Source: Solicola gregarius (lineage in GTDB: Bacteria > Actinomycetota > Actinomycetes > Propionibacteriales > Nocardioidaceae). From it: a DNA stretch of 64,000 bases. The stretch covers positions 1,240,001-1,304,000 of the forward strand of contig NZ_CP094970.1 of NCBI RefSeq assembly GCF_025790165.1. The letters are read 5' to 3'. The notes below the pieces were generated by a model that saw only the letters and a program-made list of their open reading frames with translations, was not told the origin of the DNA and did no database searches. The position numbers were made by a program, and so were the translations under genes. This document shows, one piece after another, positions 1-7,178 of the stretch (positions are counted from its first letter, which is position 1; each line of letters starts with the position of its first letter).

Positions 1-72
1 GCGGTCAACAACGCGGCCGTGGTGATCAACCCGGATGCCCATGTGTTCCCGGGCCACTCCTCCGACCCGTAG
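1..72 (+). CDS. C-terminal tail of an unidentified gene (5' end outside window)
   Basis: Frame 1 is open from the first base to a TAG at 70-72 and gives a 23-residue tail ending in HVFPGHSSDP. The codon use is GC-rich like its neighbours, and the next gene begins 58 bases later on the same strand, so this is plausibly the end of a real gene. Nothing in the 23 residues identifies a family. It could also be chance open frame in GC-rich DNA. Confidence 0.35.
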   Translation, partial: AVNNAAVVINPDAHVFPGHSSDP

Positions 73-77
73 GCCGT

Positions 78-93
78 TTCAGCGCACGTTCAG
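78..93 (+). promoter_or_regulatory. TTCAG direct repeat, candidate response-regulator binding site
   Basis: Two TTCAG pentamers start at 78 and 89, one helical turn (11 bases) apart, 38 bases before the response-regulator start. The same pentamer with 10-11 base spacing occurs three times before the PepSY gene at the other end of this locus. Direct repeats about 11 bases apart are the usual target geometry of OmpR-family regulators, so autoregulation is a reasonable inference. Confidence 0.5.
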
Positions 94-130
94 CCGGCTG
101 CGACACGATGGGCGTCCGAAGGAGGTGCAG

Positions 131-808
131 ATGCGCGTACTCGTTGTCGAGGACGAGCGCCGTCTCGCCGACGGCATCCGGATCGGGCTGGCGGCCGAGG
201 GGTTCGCGGTCGACGTCGCCCATGACGGCACCGACGGGCTGTGGCTCGCCCGCGAGAACCCGTACGACGTCATCGTGCTCGACATCATGCTGCCCGGCAT
301 GAACGGCTACAAGATCTGCGAGACGCTGCGCGGCGAGGAGAACTGGACGCCGGTCCTGATGCTCACGGCGAAGGACGGCGAATGGGACCAGGTCGACGCG
401 TTCGACCTCGGCGCCGACGACTACCTCACGAAGCCGTTCTCCCACCCGGTCCTGGTGGCCCGGCTACGGGCGCTCGTACGCCGCGGCGGCCCGGAGCGCC
501 CGACCGTGTTGGAGGCAGGAGACCTGCGGCTCGACCCAGCGGCCAAACGCGCATGGCGCGGCGACGCCGAGATCGACCTGACCGCTCGAGAGCTCGCGGT
601 GCTGGAGTTCCTCATCCGACATCGCGGCGACATCGTGTCGAAACGCGACATCCTCGGCAACGTATGGGACTTCGACTTCGACGGCGATCCCAACATCGTC
701 GAGGTGTACGTGCGCCATCTACGTAACAAGGTCGACCGACCGTACGGTCGCAACGCCATCGAGACGATGCGCGGGGCCGGCTACCGATTGGCGCGTGACG
801 GTGGCTGA
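131..808 (+). CDS. OmpR-family two-component response regulator
   Basis: Predicted 225-residue DNA-binding response regulator. The receiver domain (about 1-115) has the acidic pair at D8/E9, the phospho-acceptor D51 in VIVLDIMLPG, T79 and K101 in YLTKPF. A winged-helix output domain (about 125-222) ends in the typical VEVYVRHLRNKVD and GAGYRL motifs. ATG 131 is preceded by GGAGGTGCAG, a good ribosome site. The gene overlaps the histidine kinase by 14 bases, so the two are translated together and surely form a pair. TTCAG repeats upstream suggest autoregulation. The signal sensed cannot be read from the sequence. Confidence 0.95.
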   Translation: MRVLVVEDERRLADGIRIGLAAEGFAVDVAHDGTDGLWLARENPYDVIVLDIMLPGMNGYKICETLRGEENWTPVLMLTAKDGEWDQVDAFDLGADDYLTKPFSHPVLVARLRALVRRGGPERPTVLEAGDLRLDPAAKRAWRGDAEIDLTARELAVLEFLIRHRGDIVSKRDILGNVWDFDFDGDPNIVEVYVRHLRNKVDRPYGRNAIETMRGAGYRLARDGG

Positions 809-2144
809 GCGGCGTCGGCGATGGTCGCTCGCTCGCAGCTCGGTGCGCCTGCGAACGACGGTTGTCGCGACCCTCGTCGTCGCCTTGGCAATGGGCGTCG
901 GAGCGATCGCGCTCGTCGGGCTGTTGCGCGACTCACTGCGCGACAGTGTCGAGGATGCGGTCGACCAGCGGCTCGAGACGACCGTCGACGCCCTGGAGAG
1001 CGGGCAGGCTCCGGCATCGGTTGTCGGTGACGATGACGACCGGTTCGTACGCGTGCTCGGCCCCGACGGTCGGGTCGTTGCGTCGAGCGGCGACGACGAT
1101 GCGCCCCGAGTCGGCCCGGACGTCGACGACTCGACCACCGCGGAGTCCTCCGAGGGCGAACGATTCCTCGTATCGTCCGACGATGCCTCGGTCGATGGCC
1201 AACAGTTGACGGTGATCGTCGGCGAGTCGATGGAGGATGTCGACGAGTCCGGGTCGACGGCGACGCGGCTGCTCGTTGTCGGCGTGCCGATCCTCGTCGT
1301 ACTCGTGGGCGTCGCGACGTGGTTCGTGGTCGGGCGAGCGTTCCGTCCCGTCGACCGGATCACCCGCGAGGTCGATGACATCACCGGCGCCGACCTGGAC
1401 CGTCGCGTCTCCGCACCGCCGAGCCGCGACGAGATCGGTCGGCTCGCGCGGACGATGAACCGGATGCTGGTGCGGCTCGAAGCTGCGCAGCGGCGGCAGC
1501 GGGAGTTCGTCTCCGATGCATCACACGAGCTTCGCTCCCCGACTGCGGCGCTACGACAGCATGCCGAGGTCACGCTCGCGTACCCGGGCCAAGTCACCGC
1601 GGACGAGCTCGCCGAGACCGTGCTGGCGGAGAGCGTCCGGTTGCAGCGCATCGTCGACGCGCTGCTGCTGCTCGCCCGGATCGACGAACGTTCACAGGCC
1701 GTCGAGGCGCGGGCGGTCGACCTCGACGATCTCGTGCTCGCCGAGGCCCGCAGGGTACGCGACGCCGACGGGATCGACGTCGACACGAGCGCGGTGACCG
1801 CGGCCCGCGTACGAGGCGATGGAGCCCTGCTCGCCCAGGTCATCCGCAACCTCGTCGACAACGCGACTCGGCATGCCGACTCGAGGGTTGCACTCGGCGT
1901 GCGCGAGGACGGCGACGGCGTCCTGCTGAGCGTCGAGGACGACGGTCGGGGCATTGCGCCCGACCAGCGCGAGCGGGTGTTCGACCGGTTCGTACGGCTG
2001 GACGAGGCGCGGGCGCGTGACGATGGCGGCAGCGGGCTCGGCCTCGCGATCGTACGAGCGCTGACCGAGCTGCACGGCGGGACCGTCCTGGCGGTCGAGG
2101 GCAGGCTCGGCGGGGCGCGGTTCGAGGTCCGATTGCCTTCCTGA
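795..2144 (+). CDS. Membrane sensor histidine kinase
   Basis: 449-residue partner of the preceding regulator. There is one membrane segment near 20-45, an acidic extracytoplasmic sensor region of roughly 110 residues rich in Asp and Ser, a second membrane segment near 155-180 and a HAMP linker. The dimerisation box SDASHELRSP places the phospho-accepting histidine at about residue 244. The ATPase domain has the N box (NLVDNATRH), G1 (DDGRGIAP) and G2 (GSGLGLAIV). GTG 795 overlaps the regulator's end. The sensor region is not similar to a named input domain that I recognise; its acidity could suit cation or cationic-peptide sensing, but that is a guess. Confidence 0.95.
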   Translation: MTVAERRRRWSLARSSVRLRTTVVATLVVALAMGVGAIALVGLLRDSLRDSVEDAVDQRLETTVDALESGQAPASVVGDDDDRFVRVLGPDGRVVASSGDDDAPRVGPDVDDSTTAESSEGERFLVSSDDASVDGQQLTVIVGESMEDVDESGSTATRLLVVGVPILVVLVGVATWFVVGRAFRPVDRITREVDDITGADLDRRVSAPPSRDEIGRLARTMNRMLVRLEAAQRRQREFVSDASHELRSPTAALRQHAEVTLAYPGQVTADELAETVLAESVRLQRIVDALLLLARIDERSQAVEARAVDLDDLVLAEARRVRDADGIDVDTSAVTAARVRGDGALLAQVIRNLVDNATRHADSRVALGVREDGDGVLLSVEDDGRGIAPDQRERVFDRFVRLDEARARDDGGSGLGLAIVRALTELHGGTVLAVEGRLGGARFEVRLPS

Positions 2145-2151
2145 ACCGACC

Positions 2152-2177
2152 TTCAGCGCCATTCAGGTGCCGTTCAG
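2152..2177 (+). promoter_or_regulatory. Three TTCAG repeats upstream of the PepSY gene
   Basis: TTCAG occurs at 2152, 2162 and 2173, spaced 10 and 11 bases, 47 bases before the PepSY-like gene. It matches the pair at 78 and 89. The arrangement fits binding of the neighbouring OmpR-type regulator and makes this gene its likely target. Confidence 0.5.
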
Positions 2178-2223
2178 CGGCCTCCCTGCAGAGTGGAACC
2201 GTCAACAAGGACGGGAGGAACTC

Positions 2224-2619
2224 ATGAAGAAGAAGACGATGGTCATCGGTTCGTCTGTTGCGGCCGGCGTACTGCTGATCGGCGGCGTCGCGGCGGTGAA
2301 CGCGACCGGCCAGCCGGGTTTCGGCGGCGACGAGCGCGACGACCAACCGCTGACCGGCAGCACGCTCGATAAGGCGAGTGAGGCGGCTCTCGACTCCGTC
2401 GGCGCCGGCAAGGTCACAGAGTCCGAGCGCGGCGACGATCGCGGCGTCTCGTACGAGGTCGAGGTGACGCTGTCCAACGGCAACCAGGTCGACGTGGAGC
2501 TCGACTCCGACTACCAGGTCGTCTCCAAGGACTACGACCACGCCGACGGCGACGACAGTGACGGCCCGGACGATGACCGGAACGACGACGATGCCGATGA
2601 CGGGCAGTACGACGACTGA
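2224..2619 (+). CDS. Small secreted or membrane-anchored PepSY-like protein
   Basis: 131 residues. MKKK is followed by a hydrophobic stretch (about 6-24, SSVAAGVLLIGGVAAV), so it is an exported or N-terminally anchored protein. The middle part (about 45-100) has the PepSY pattern: helix with ASEAALDSVGAGKV, then YEVEVTLSNG and a strand with VELDSDYQVV. The last 30 residues are almost all Asp, Gly and polar residues. Start ATG 2224 follows GGGAGGAA. PepSY proteins commonly accompany two-component systems and may modulate a sensor or protease; the acidic tail might bind cations. It sits 79 bases after the kinase gene, behind three TTCAG repeats. Confidence 0.8.
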   Translation: MKKKTMVIGSSVAAGVLLIGGVAAVNATGQPGFGGDERDDQPLTGSTLDKASEAALDSVGAGKVTESERGDDRGVSYEVEVTLSNGNQVDVELDSDYQVVSKDYDHADGDDSDGPDDDRNDDDADDGQYDD

Positions 2620-2629
2620 CGTACCCGCT

Positions 2630-2695
2630 CTCGCCGAGGTACGGATTCCCGCCAATGGCGACTCGCCCATGGGCACGGATCCGTACCTCGGCGAG
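2630..2695. repeat. Inverted repeat with 17-bp perfect arms
   Basis: Arms CTCGCCGAGGTACGGAT (2630-2646) and its exact complement (2679-2695) enclose a 32-base loop, which itself contains the palindrome GCCCATGGGC (2665-2674). It begins 10 bases after the PepSY stop codon and ends 27 bases before the tRNA. A transcript would form a very stable stem, so it can serve as a terminator, although no T-run follows. Confidence 0.7.
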
Positions 2696-2722
2696 TGCCG
2701 ATACCCTGGGCAGGGCAGTCAG

Positions 2723-2798
2723 GCCTCCGTAGCTCAGGGGATAGAGCACCGCTCTCCTAAAGCGGGTGTCGCAGGTTCGAATCCTGCCGGAGGCGCCA
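2723..2798 (+). tRNA. tRNA-Arg (anticodon CCU)
   Basis: A complete cloverleaf of 76 bases. Acceptor arm GCCTCCG (2723-2729) pairs with CGGAGGC (2788-2794), and discriminator G and an encoded CCA follow. The anticodon stem CCGCT/AGCGG encloses loop CTCCTAA with anticodon CCT at 2756-2758, which reads AGG. The T arm is GCAGG-TTCGAAT-CCTGC. tRNA-Arg genes are frequent integration sites, and an IS remnant and a toxin-antitoxin module lie within 1 kb downstream, but I see no repeated 3' tRNA fragment that would mark an att site. Confidence 0.97.
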
Positions 2799-2848
2799 AC
2801 ATTTCCGCGGGGCGATGAGTTCACGCGAGTGGGTACGTCTCTGTGGAC

Positions 2849-3406
2849 ATGGGCAATAGAACGGTAGTTCTCAAAATGGTCACGTCCCTCGACGGTTTCG
2901 CCACCAGCCCCGACGGGACCCATGAATGGATGTTCGAGTGGTTCGGCGACGACTCGGGTGAGTGGAACCGCCGCGCGCTCGAAGAGGCCGGCGTCCATGC
3001 GATGGGCCGCTGCAGCTACGAGCTCATGGGCCCACACTGGGCCGCGTCCGAAGGGCCGATCGCAACCGCGATGAACGAGAAGCCGAAGGCTGTCTTCTCT
3101 CACACCCTGGAGAAGGCGGAGTGGGGACCGGCCGAGATCTTCGGCGGCGACCTCGGAGCAGGGATCGCGGACCTGAAGACTCGAGACGACGAAGGGACGA
3201 TCCTCGTCCACGGCGGGCCGGACTTCGCCAAATCGCTGACCCGTCTGGGCCTTGTCGACGAATACCATCTGATGATGGTCCCGATTGCGATCGGCGCGGG
3301 GCACAGCCCGTTCGGCGACCTCGGACAGCACCTGAAGCTGAGTGTCGTAGAAGAGGAACGCTTCCAAAGCGGAGCCCTCGCGCAGATCCTCGTGCCGAAG
3401 GGCTGA
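2849..3406 (+). CDS. Dihydrofolate reductase-family (RibD C-terminal-like) protein
   Basis: 185 residues. The opening VVLKMVTSLDGF and later GTILVHGGPDFAKSL, LVDEYHLMMVPIAIGAG are hallmarks of the COG0262/RibD-C fold, a NADPH-binding reductase superfamily with many uncharacterised members in actinobacteria. The enzyme is probably a soluble reductase, substrate unknown; it need not act on folate. GTG 2843 is an alternative start two codons upstream; neither has a clear ribosome site. It stands alone downstream of the tRNA. Confidence 0.85.
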   Translation: MGNRTVVLKMVTSLDGFATSPDGTHEWMFEWFGDDSGEWNRRALEEAGVHAMGRCSYELMGPHWAASEGPIATAMNEKPKAVFSHTLEKAEWGPAEIFGGDLGAGIADLKTRDDEGTILVHGGPDFAKSLTRLGLVDEYHLMMVPIAIGAGHSPFGDLGQHLKLSVVEEERFQSGALAQILVPKG

Positions 3407-3469
3407 ACGACCGCTCAAGCTGAACGGTGCGGCCACGGCTCGGGGCGATCAAGGCGTATCGTCGGATTG

Positions 3470-3611
3470 ACATAACGCTGTTCGCGATCTCGTTGGCCCG
3501 ACGCAGCTCCGCGTTCTCCTTCTTCAACGCCTTCAGCTGTGCAGCCGGAGGGCCCTTCTCGCCCGATGCGGGCGGCACGACGAGACCAATCGTGTCAATA
3601 CCTTCAGATTT
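3470..3611 (-). pseudogene. Remnant of an IS3-family transposase OrfA
   Basis: Read on the minus strand this stretch encodes PPAAQLKALKKENAELRRAN, which is the coiled-coil C-terminal signature of IS3-family OrfA proteins. The normal continuation (ILKxASAFFA) is lost after RRANEI, and no helix-turn-helix part, OrfB or terminal repeat can be found nearby. It is a scrap of an old insertion, directly before the AbiE toxin-antitoxin genes. Confidence 0.7.
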
Positions 3612-3620
3612 TGCTAAGGT
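3600..3620. promoter_or_regulatory. Possible AbiEi operator
   Basis: An imperfect inverted repeat with arms ACCTT (3600-3604) and AAGGT (3616-3620) around an AT-rich centre, ending 6 bases before the antitoxin start. AbiEi-type antitoxins are known to repress their own promoters at inverted repeats. The repeat is short, so this remains tentative. Confidence 0.3.
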
Positions 3621-3626
3621 TTTGAC

Positions 3627-4196
3627 GTGGCGTTGCTGACGAAGTTGGAGCGATTGCGCGAGGTCGCGCTGGACCAGCACGGGTTCGTCACGACGACGCA
3701 GGCGATAGATGAGGGCGTGTCCCATGCAGAGCTGTCGACGATGGTCACCCGCGACCGGCTGGAGCGGGTCGCACACGGTGTCTATCGGGTGCCGCAAGTC
3801 GTGGAGACGGAGTTCGATCAGTACCAGCTGGCCGTATTGTGGACCGGCGCGCCGGAGACCTGTCTGAGCCATGACACGGCACTTGCGGCCTGGGAGATCA
3901 GCGACATCAACCCGGACCGAATCCACCTGACCGTTGCACGCCATCGCCGCATCCGAAGGCACGGTGGCGAGCAGTACGTCATCCACCACGCAGATCTCGA
4001 CCCGAAACAGCAGACATGGTGGCAAGGCATCCCGACGGTGGACGTGCCCACGGCCATCGGGCAGTGCATTGACGAAGGGGTGCCGACGTACCTCATTCGG
4101 CAGGCCCTGGATCGAGCAGGCCGCACCAGCAGCCTGCCAACCACCGAACGCGACCGCCTAAGCACAGAACTCGGAGCACGTGATGGCCAAGCATGA
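3627..4196 (+). CDS. abiEi: AbiEi-family antitoxin / transcriptional repressor
   Basis: 189 residues. The N-terminal winged-helix part reads QHGFVTTTQAIDEGVSHAEL, then LERVAHGVYRVP, which is the standard AbiEi antitoxin signature; the C-terminal part carries LSHDTALAAWEI and the PTVDVPTAIGQCIDEG segment of the family. Start is GTG 3627. The gene overlaps the toxin gene by 14 bases. In this type IV system the antitoxin does not touch the toxin protein but counteracts its activity and represses the operon. Base composition is slightly less GC-rich than neighbours and an IS3 fragment lies just upstream, which suggests horizontal acquisition. Confidence 0.85.
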   Translation: MALLTKLERLREVALDQHGFVTTTQAIDEGVSHAELSTMVTRDRLERVAHGVYRVPQVVETEFDQYQLAVLWTGAPETCLSHDTALAAWEISDINPDRIHLTVARHRRIRRHGGEQYVIHHADLDPKQQTWWQGIPTVDVPTAIGQCIDEGVPTYLIRQALDRAGRTSSLPTTERDRLSTELGARDGQA

Positions 4197-5139
4197 CCTC
4201 GCAGGCCTCGCGGGGTCGCTGAGCGAGTTGCCGGCGAAGAACAAGAGGCCGAACTCCGCTCGGGTACTCAACGCCTGGATCACCCAAGCGCAGGATCGCC
4301 TCGGGACGGCGGGCCCGCGGCTCGGCTGGCTGGTGGCCGCGACCGTGGTCTCCGCCACCCTGCAACGAGTCCTCGACAACTCCGGCTCGCCGCTGTTCCT
4401 CTTGAAGGGCGGCACAATGCTGCAATATCGCCTACCTGGCATGTCTCGTACCACCCAGGACATCGACGGCCTGGTCCGCGGCGACATCGACACCTTCCTA
4501 ACAGAACTGGACCAGACACTCGCCGAGGCGTGGGGTCCGCTGACGCTCGCGCGAGCCGAGGTGCAGACCATCGACGTACCGCACCGGCTGGTCAAACCGC
4601 GCCGCTTCGATGTCATCGTGCGCCTGAACGGCGTGACGTGGCGCCGTGTTCAGGTCGAAGCGTCGCCGGATGAGGGTGGCGCCGGTTCGCTATCGGAGCC
4701 AATTACCTCGCCGTCCCTAGCCGGGTTCGGCCTCCCCACCCCGGACCATCTGACCAGCCTCTCGATGCGGTACCAGATCGCGCAGAAGGTGCATGCATCG
4801 ACCGATCCCCACGATCCACCGGCATACATCAACGATCGTGCCCGCGATGTTGTCGACCTGATTCTCCTTCGGGATTTGGTTGAGGCGACCGGAGATCCGT
4901 CACTGGCGGAGGTCCGGGTCGCCGTCGAGGATGTCTTCACCGCCCGAGCCGCCGAAGCAGAAACGATGGGCGCCCCGCCACGTACCTGGCCTGCAGCATT
5001 GACAGCCCACCCGCACTGGGATCCGAGCTTCACCAAAGCCGCCGAGTCGGCCGGGCTGACACTTGCGCTGACCGAGGCGATCGCGCAGGTCAACGCGTGG
5101 CTCGGCCGTATCGCATACGCCGAACCACAGCACACCTGA
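4183..5139 (+). CDS. abiEii: AbiEii/AbiGii-family nucleotidyltransferase toxin
   Basis: 318 residues. Motif LKGGTMLQYR followed about 15 residues later by TTQDIDGLV matches the AbiEii minimal nucleotidyltransferase core (GG-x-x-L and the metal-binding D-x-D). Later RRFDVIVRLNG supplies a further acidic strand and YINDRARDVVDLILL the conserved C-terminal RxxDxxDL element. Members transfer nucleotides onto tRNA or other targets and halt growth, giving abortive phage infection. ATG 4183 or the adjacent GTG 4180 may be used; GGAG lies at 4173-4176. The start is inside the antitoxin gene, so translation is coupled. Confidence 0.85.
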   Translation: MAKHDLAGLAGSLSELPAKNKRPNSARVLNAWITQAQDRLGTAGPRLGWLVAATVVSATLQRVLDNSGSPLFLLKGGTMLQYRLPGMSRTTQDIDGLVRGDIDTFLTELDQTLAEAWGPLTLARAEVQTIDVPHRLVKPRRFDVIVRLNGVTWRRVQVEASPDEGGAGSLSEPITSPSLAGFGLPTPDHLTSLSMRYQIAQKVHASTDPHDPPAYINDRARDVVDLILLRDLVEATGDPSLAEVRVAVEDVFTARAAEAETMGAPPRTWPAALTAHPHWDPSFTKAAESAGLTLALTEAIAQVNAWLGRIAYAEPQHT

Positions 5140-5240
5140 GGTCGACGGCGTAAGCGACCACGGGGCTCGCATCCGAGTTATCGGGACAAGTCGCGGCACG
5201 GTGATGCTGAGGGAGCGGCCTTCCCCAACCTGGCCTACGT

Positions 5241-6068
5241 CTACGCCGCGAAGAAGTCGGCGAGCGCGCGGCCGATTCGGTCGGGGGCGTTCTCCATGGG
5301 GATGTGATCCGCATTGGGGATGCGGATGAGCGTGGTGCGGGGCATCTCCGCGGCGAACCGTTCGGCGTATTCCACCTTCTCGTGGAGGTCGTTCTCCCCC
5401 CAGATCAATAGCTTGGGCGTGGTGGACCGCTGCAACGCGGGAACGAGGTCGAGGGTGTAACGGTTATCGGCCGCGCCCGCCAGGGCCATCCAGGAGCGGC
5501 ACACCCGCTCATCGGTCCACGGATCCGCGTAGTCCGCGACCAACGACTCGGTGGCGACATCGGCCAGCACCCTCGTGATCGCCTGCCGACGGGCGTCGAG
5601 CACTCCCTCGCCCGTGTCACCGTCCCGGAATCGGGCCACGTGGGGCGCGGGCCACGAGTCGTAGAGGACCGAGTTGACCAAGGCGAACCGGGACACGTCG
5701 AGCCGGTCGTACGCAAGGAGGTGCTGGGCGATGGCGCCGCCGATGTCGTGTCCGGCCAGGGCGACGGGGCCGGAGAGGTTCAGCGCCGCGACGAATCGCG
5801 TCACCCAGTCGGCGAGGGCCGGAACCGTGGCCGTTGCCGGGGTCAGCTCGCCTCCTGAGCGTCCCAGCCCGGGGAGGTCGACCGCGATCGGCCGCAGCCC
5901 CGCGTCGGCGAGGTGGTCCAGCACGGGAAGCCAGACTCGGCTCCAGTACGTTCCATGCAGCATCAGCACGGGCGGCGCGCCCTGCCGCCCCGCGGTCAAG
6001 AAGCTGGCCGGCTCGCCGTCGACCTGGACTGCCGTCCTCAGCACTGTGGTGTCCGTGGTTTCGCTCAT
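5241..6068 (-). CDS. Alpha/beta-hydrolase
   Basis: 275 residues with the alpha/beta-hydrolase fold: HG oxyanion strand in VLMLHGTYWS, RPIAVDLPGLGRSGG, nucleophile-elbow position ALAGHDIGGAIAQHL, and the catalytic His in PNADHIPMENAP near the C terminus. The nucleophile position holds Asp (GHDIGG) rather than Ser, as in haloalkane dehalogenases and epoxide hydrolases, so one of those reactions is more likely than an esterase. Start ATG 6068. It is transcribed divergently from the GlxA-type regulator, 70 bases away, which probably controls it. Confidence 0.85.
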   Translation of the reverse strand: MSETTDTTVLRTAVQVDGEPASFLTAGRQGAPPVLMLHGTYWSRVWLPVLDHLADAGLRPIAVDLPGLGRSGGELTPATATVPALADWVTRFVAALNLSGPVALAGHDIGGAIAQHLLAYDRLDVSRFALVNSVLYDSWPAPHVARFRDGDTGEGVLDARRQAITRVLADVATESLVADYADPWTDERVCRSWMALAGAADNRYTLDLVPALQRSTTPKLLIWGENDLHEKVEYAERFAAEMPRTTLIRIPNADHIPMENAPDRIGRALADFFAA

Positions 6069-6138
6069 GGGTCCACTGTGTCCTGCACGGAGCATCCGAC
6101 CGAGAGTCCAGAAAGACACCTGAGAGTACAATCTTGCC

Positions 6139-7089
6139 ATGAGTCCACATCGGGTGGTGGCCCTGCTCAATCCGCCTCAGTCGCCCTTCGAGCTCGCCTG
6201 TGCCACCGAGGTCTTCGGCACCGTCCCGCAGGGCGAGCCGGCCCGCTACGGCTTCCGGATCTGCACCGAGTACCCGGGACCGCTGCAGACCACCGCCGGC
6301 TATGCGATGGTCGTCGATGCCGGGCTGGAGGCCCTGGAACAAGCGGACACCGTGGTCGTCCCCGGCTGGCAGCCGCCCGGCGGCCCCGTGCCACCGGCCG
6401 TCACCGCGGCGCTGCGGGGTGCCCACCAGCGCGGGGCGAGGATCGTCGCCATCTGCACGGGGGCCTTCGTCCTCGCCCAGGCCGGACTGCTCGACGGCCG
6501 ACGCGCCAGCACCCACTGGCGCGACACCGCCCGACTCGCCGCCGCCTTTCCCGAAGTACAGATCGACCAGGACGTGCTCTTCGTGGACCACGGGGACGTG
6601 GCGACCAGCGCCGGAACCGGCGCGGGCATCGACCTCTGCCTGCACCTGGTACGTTCCGACCACGGCGCGGCATACGCCGCCCAGGTCGCCCGGAACATGG
6701 TCCTGCCGCCGCATCGCGAGGGCAGCCAGCTCCAGTACGCCGCACAGCCCACACCGGCCAAGGCGGACGAGTCGTTGGCGCCCGTGCTGGAGTGGGCCAC
6801 CTCCCGACTCGACACCCGGCTGCCTCTCGAGCGGCTCGCCGAACGCGCCGGGCTGTCCAGCCGGACCCTCGCCCGGCGATTCAGCGAACAGCTCGGCACC
6901 AGCCCAGGACAGTGGCTGCTCGGCCAACGCATCGACGCGGCACGGGTGTTGCTGGAGCAGACCGACCTGCCGGTCGAAGCCGTCGCTACCCGCGTCGGAC
7001 TCACCTCGGCAGTCAACCTGCGCCGCCGCTTCCGGGCGAGTCTGGGCACCACCCCCGGCGCGTACCGCCGCGCCTTCAGTCAAACGTGA
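6139..7089 (+). CDS. GlxA-family (DJ-1/PfpI plus AraC) transcriptional regulator
   Basis: 316 residues. Residues about 5-190 form a DJ-1/PfpI-like domain with the cysteine elbow AICTGAFVLAQAG and the STHWRDTARLAAAFP segment of the GlxA family. Residues about 210-310 carry two AraC helix-turn-helix motifs (LERLAERAGLSSRTLARRF and VEAVATRVGL). Start ATG 6139. Divergent from the hydrolase, so the shared 70-base gap must hold both promoters and its operator. The ligand is unknown. Confidence 0.9.
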   Translation: MSPHRVVALLNPPQSPFELACATEVFGTVPQGEPARYGFRICTEYPGPLQTTAGYAMVVDAGLEALEQADTVVVPGWQPPGGPVPPAVTAALRGAHQRGARIVAICTGAFVLAQAGLLDGRRASTHWRDTARLAAAFPEVQIDQDVLFVDHGDVATSAGTGAGIDLCLHLVRSDHGAAYAAQVARNMVLPPHREGSQLQYAAQPTPAKADESLAPVLEWATSRLDTRLPLERLAERAGLSSRTLARRFSEQLGTSPGQWLLGQRIDAARVLLEQTDLPVEAVATRVGLTSAVNLRRRFRASLGTTPGAYRRAFSQT

Positions 7090-7178
7090 TGACGGCGCTG
7101 CGCTGTCGTGAGCCAGAACGCCTCGCGAGTGGGCGCAGGCCAGAATCGCCAAGTGCGCGTCGACGGCTGAACTGGCGG

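Noticed and set aside
2723-5139. Integrated island with tRNA-Arg att sites
   Set aside because: No integrase and no duplicated tRNA 3' end are visible; only the IS3 scrap and AbiE pair suggest transfer.
6139-7089. GlxA-type protein as a peptidase
   Set aside because: Two AraC helix-turn-helix motifs make it a regulator.
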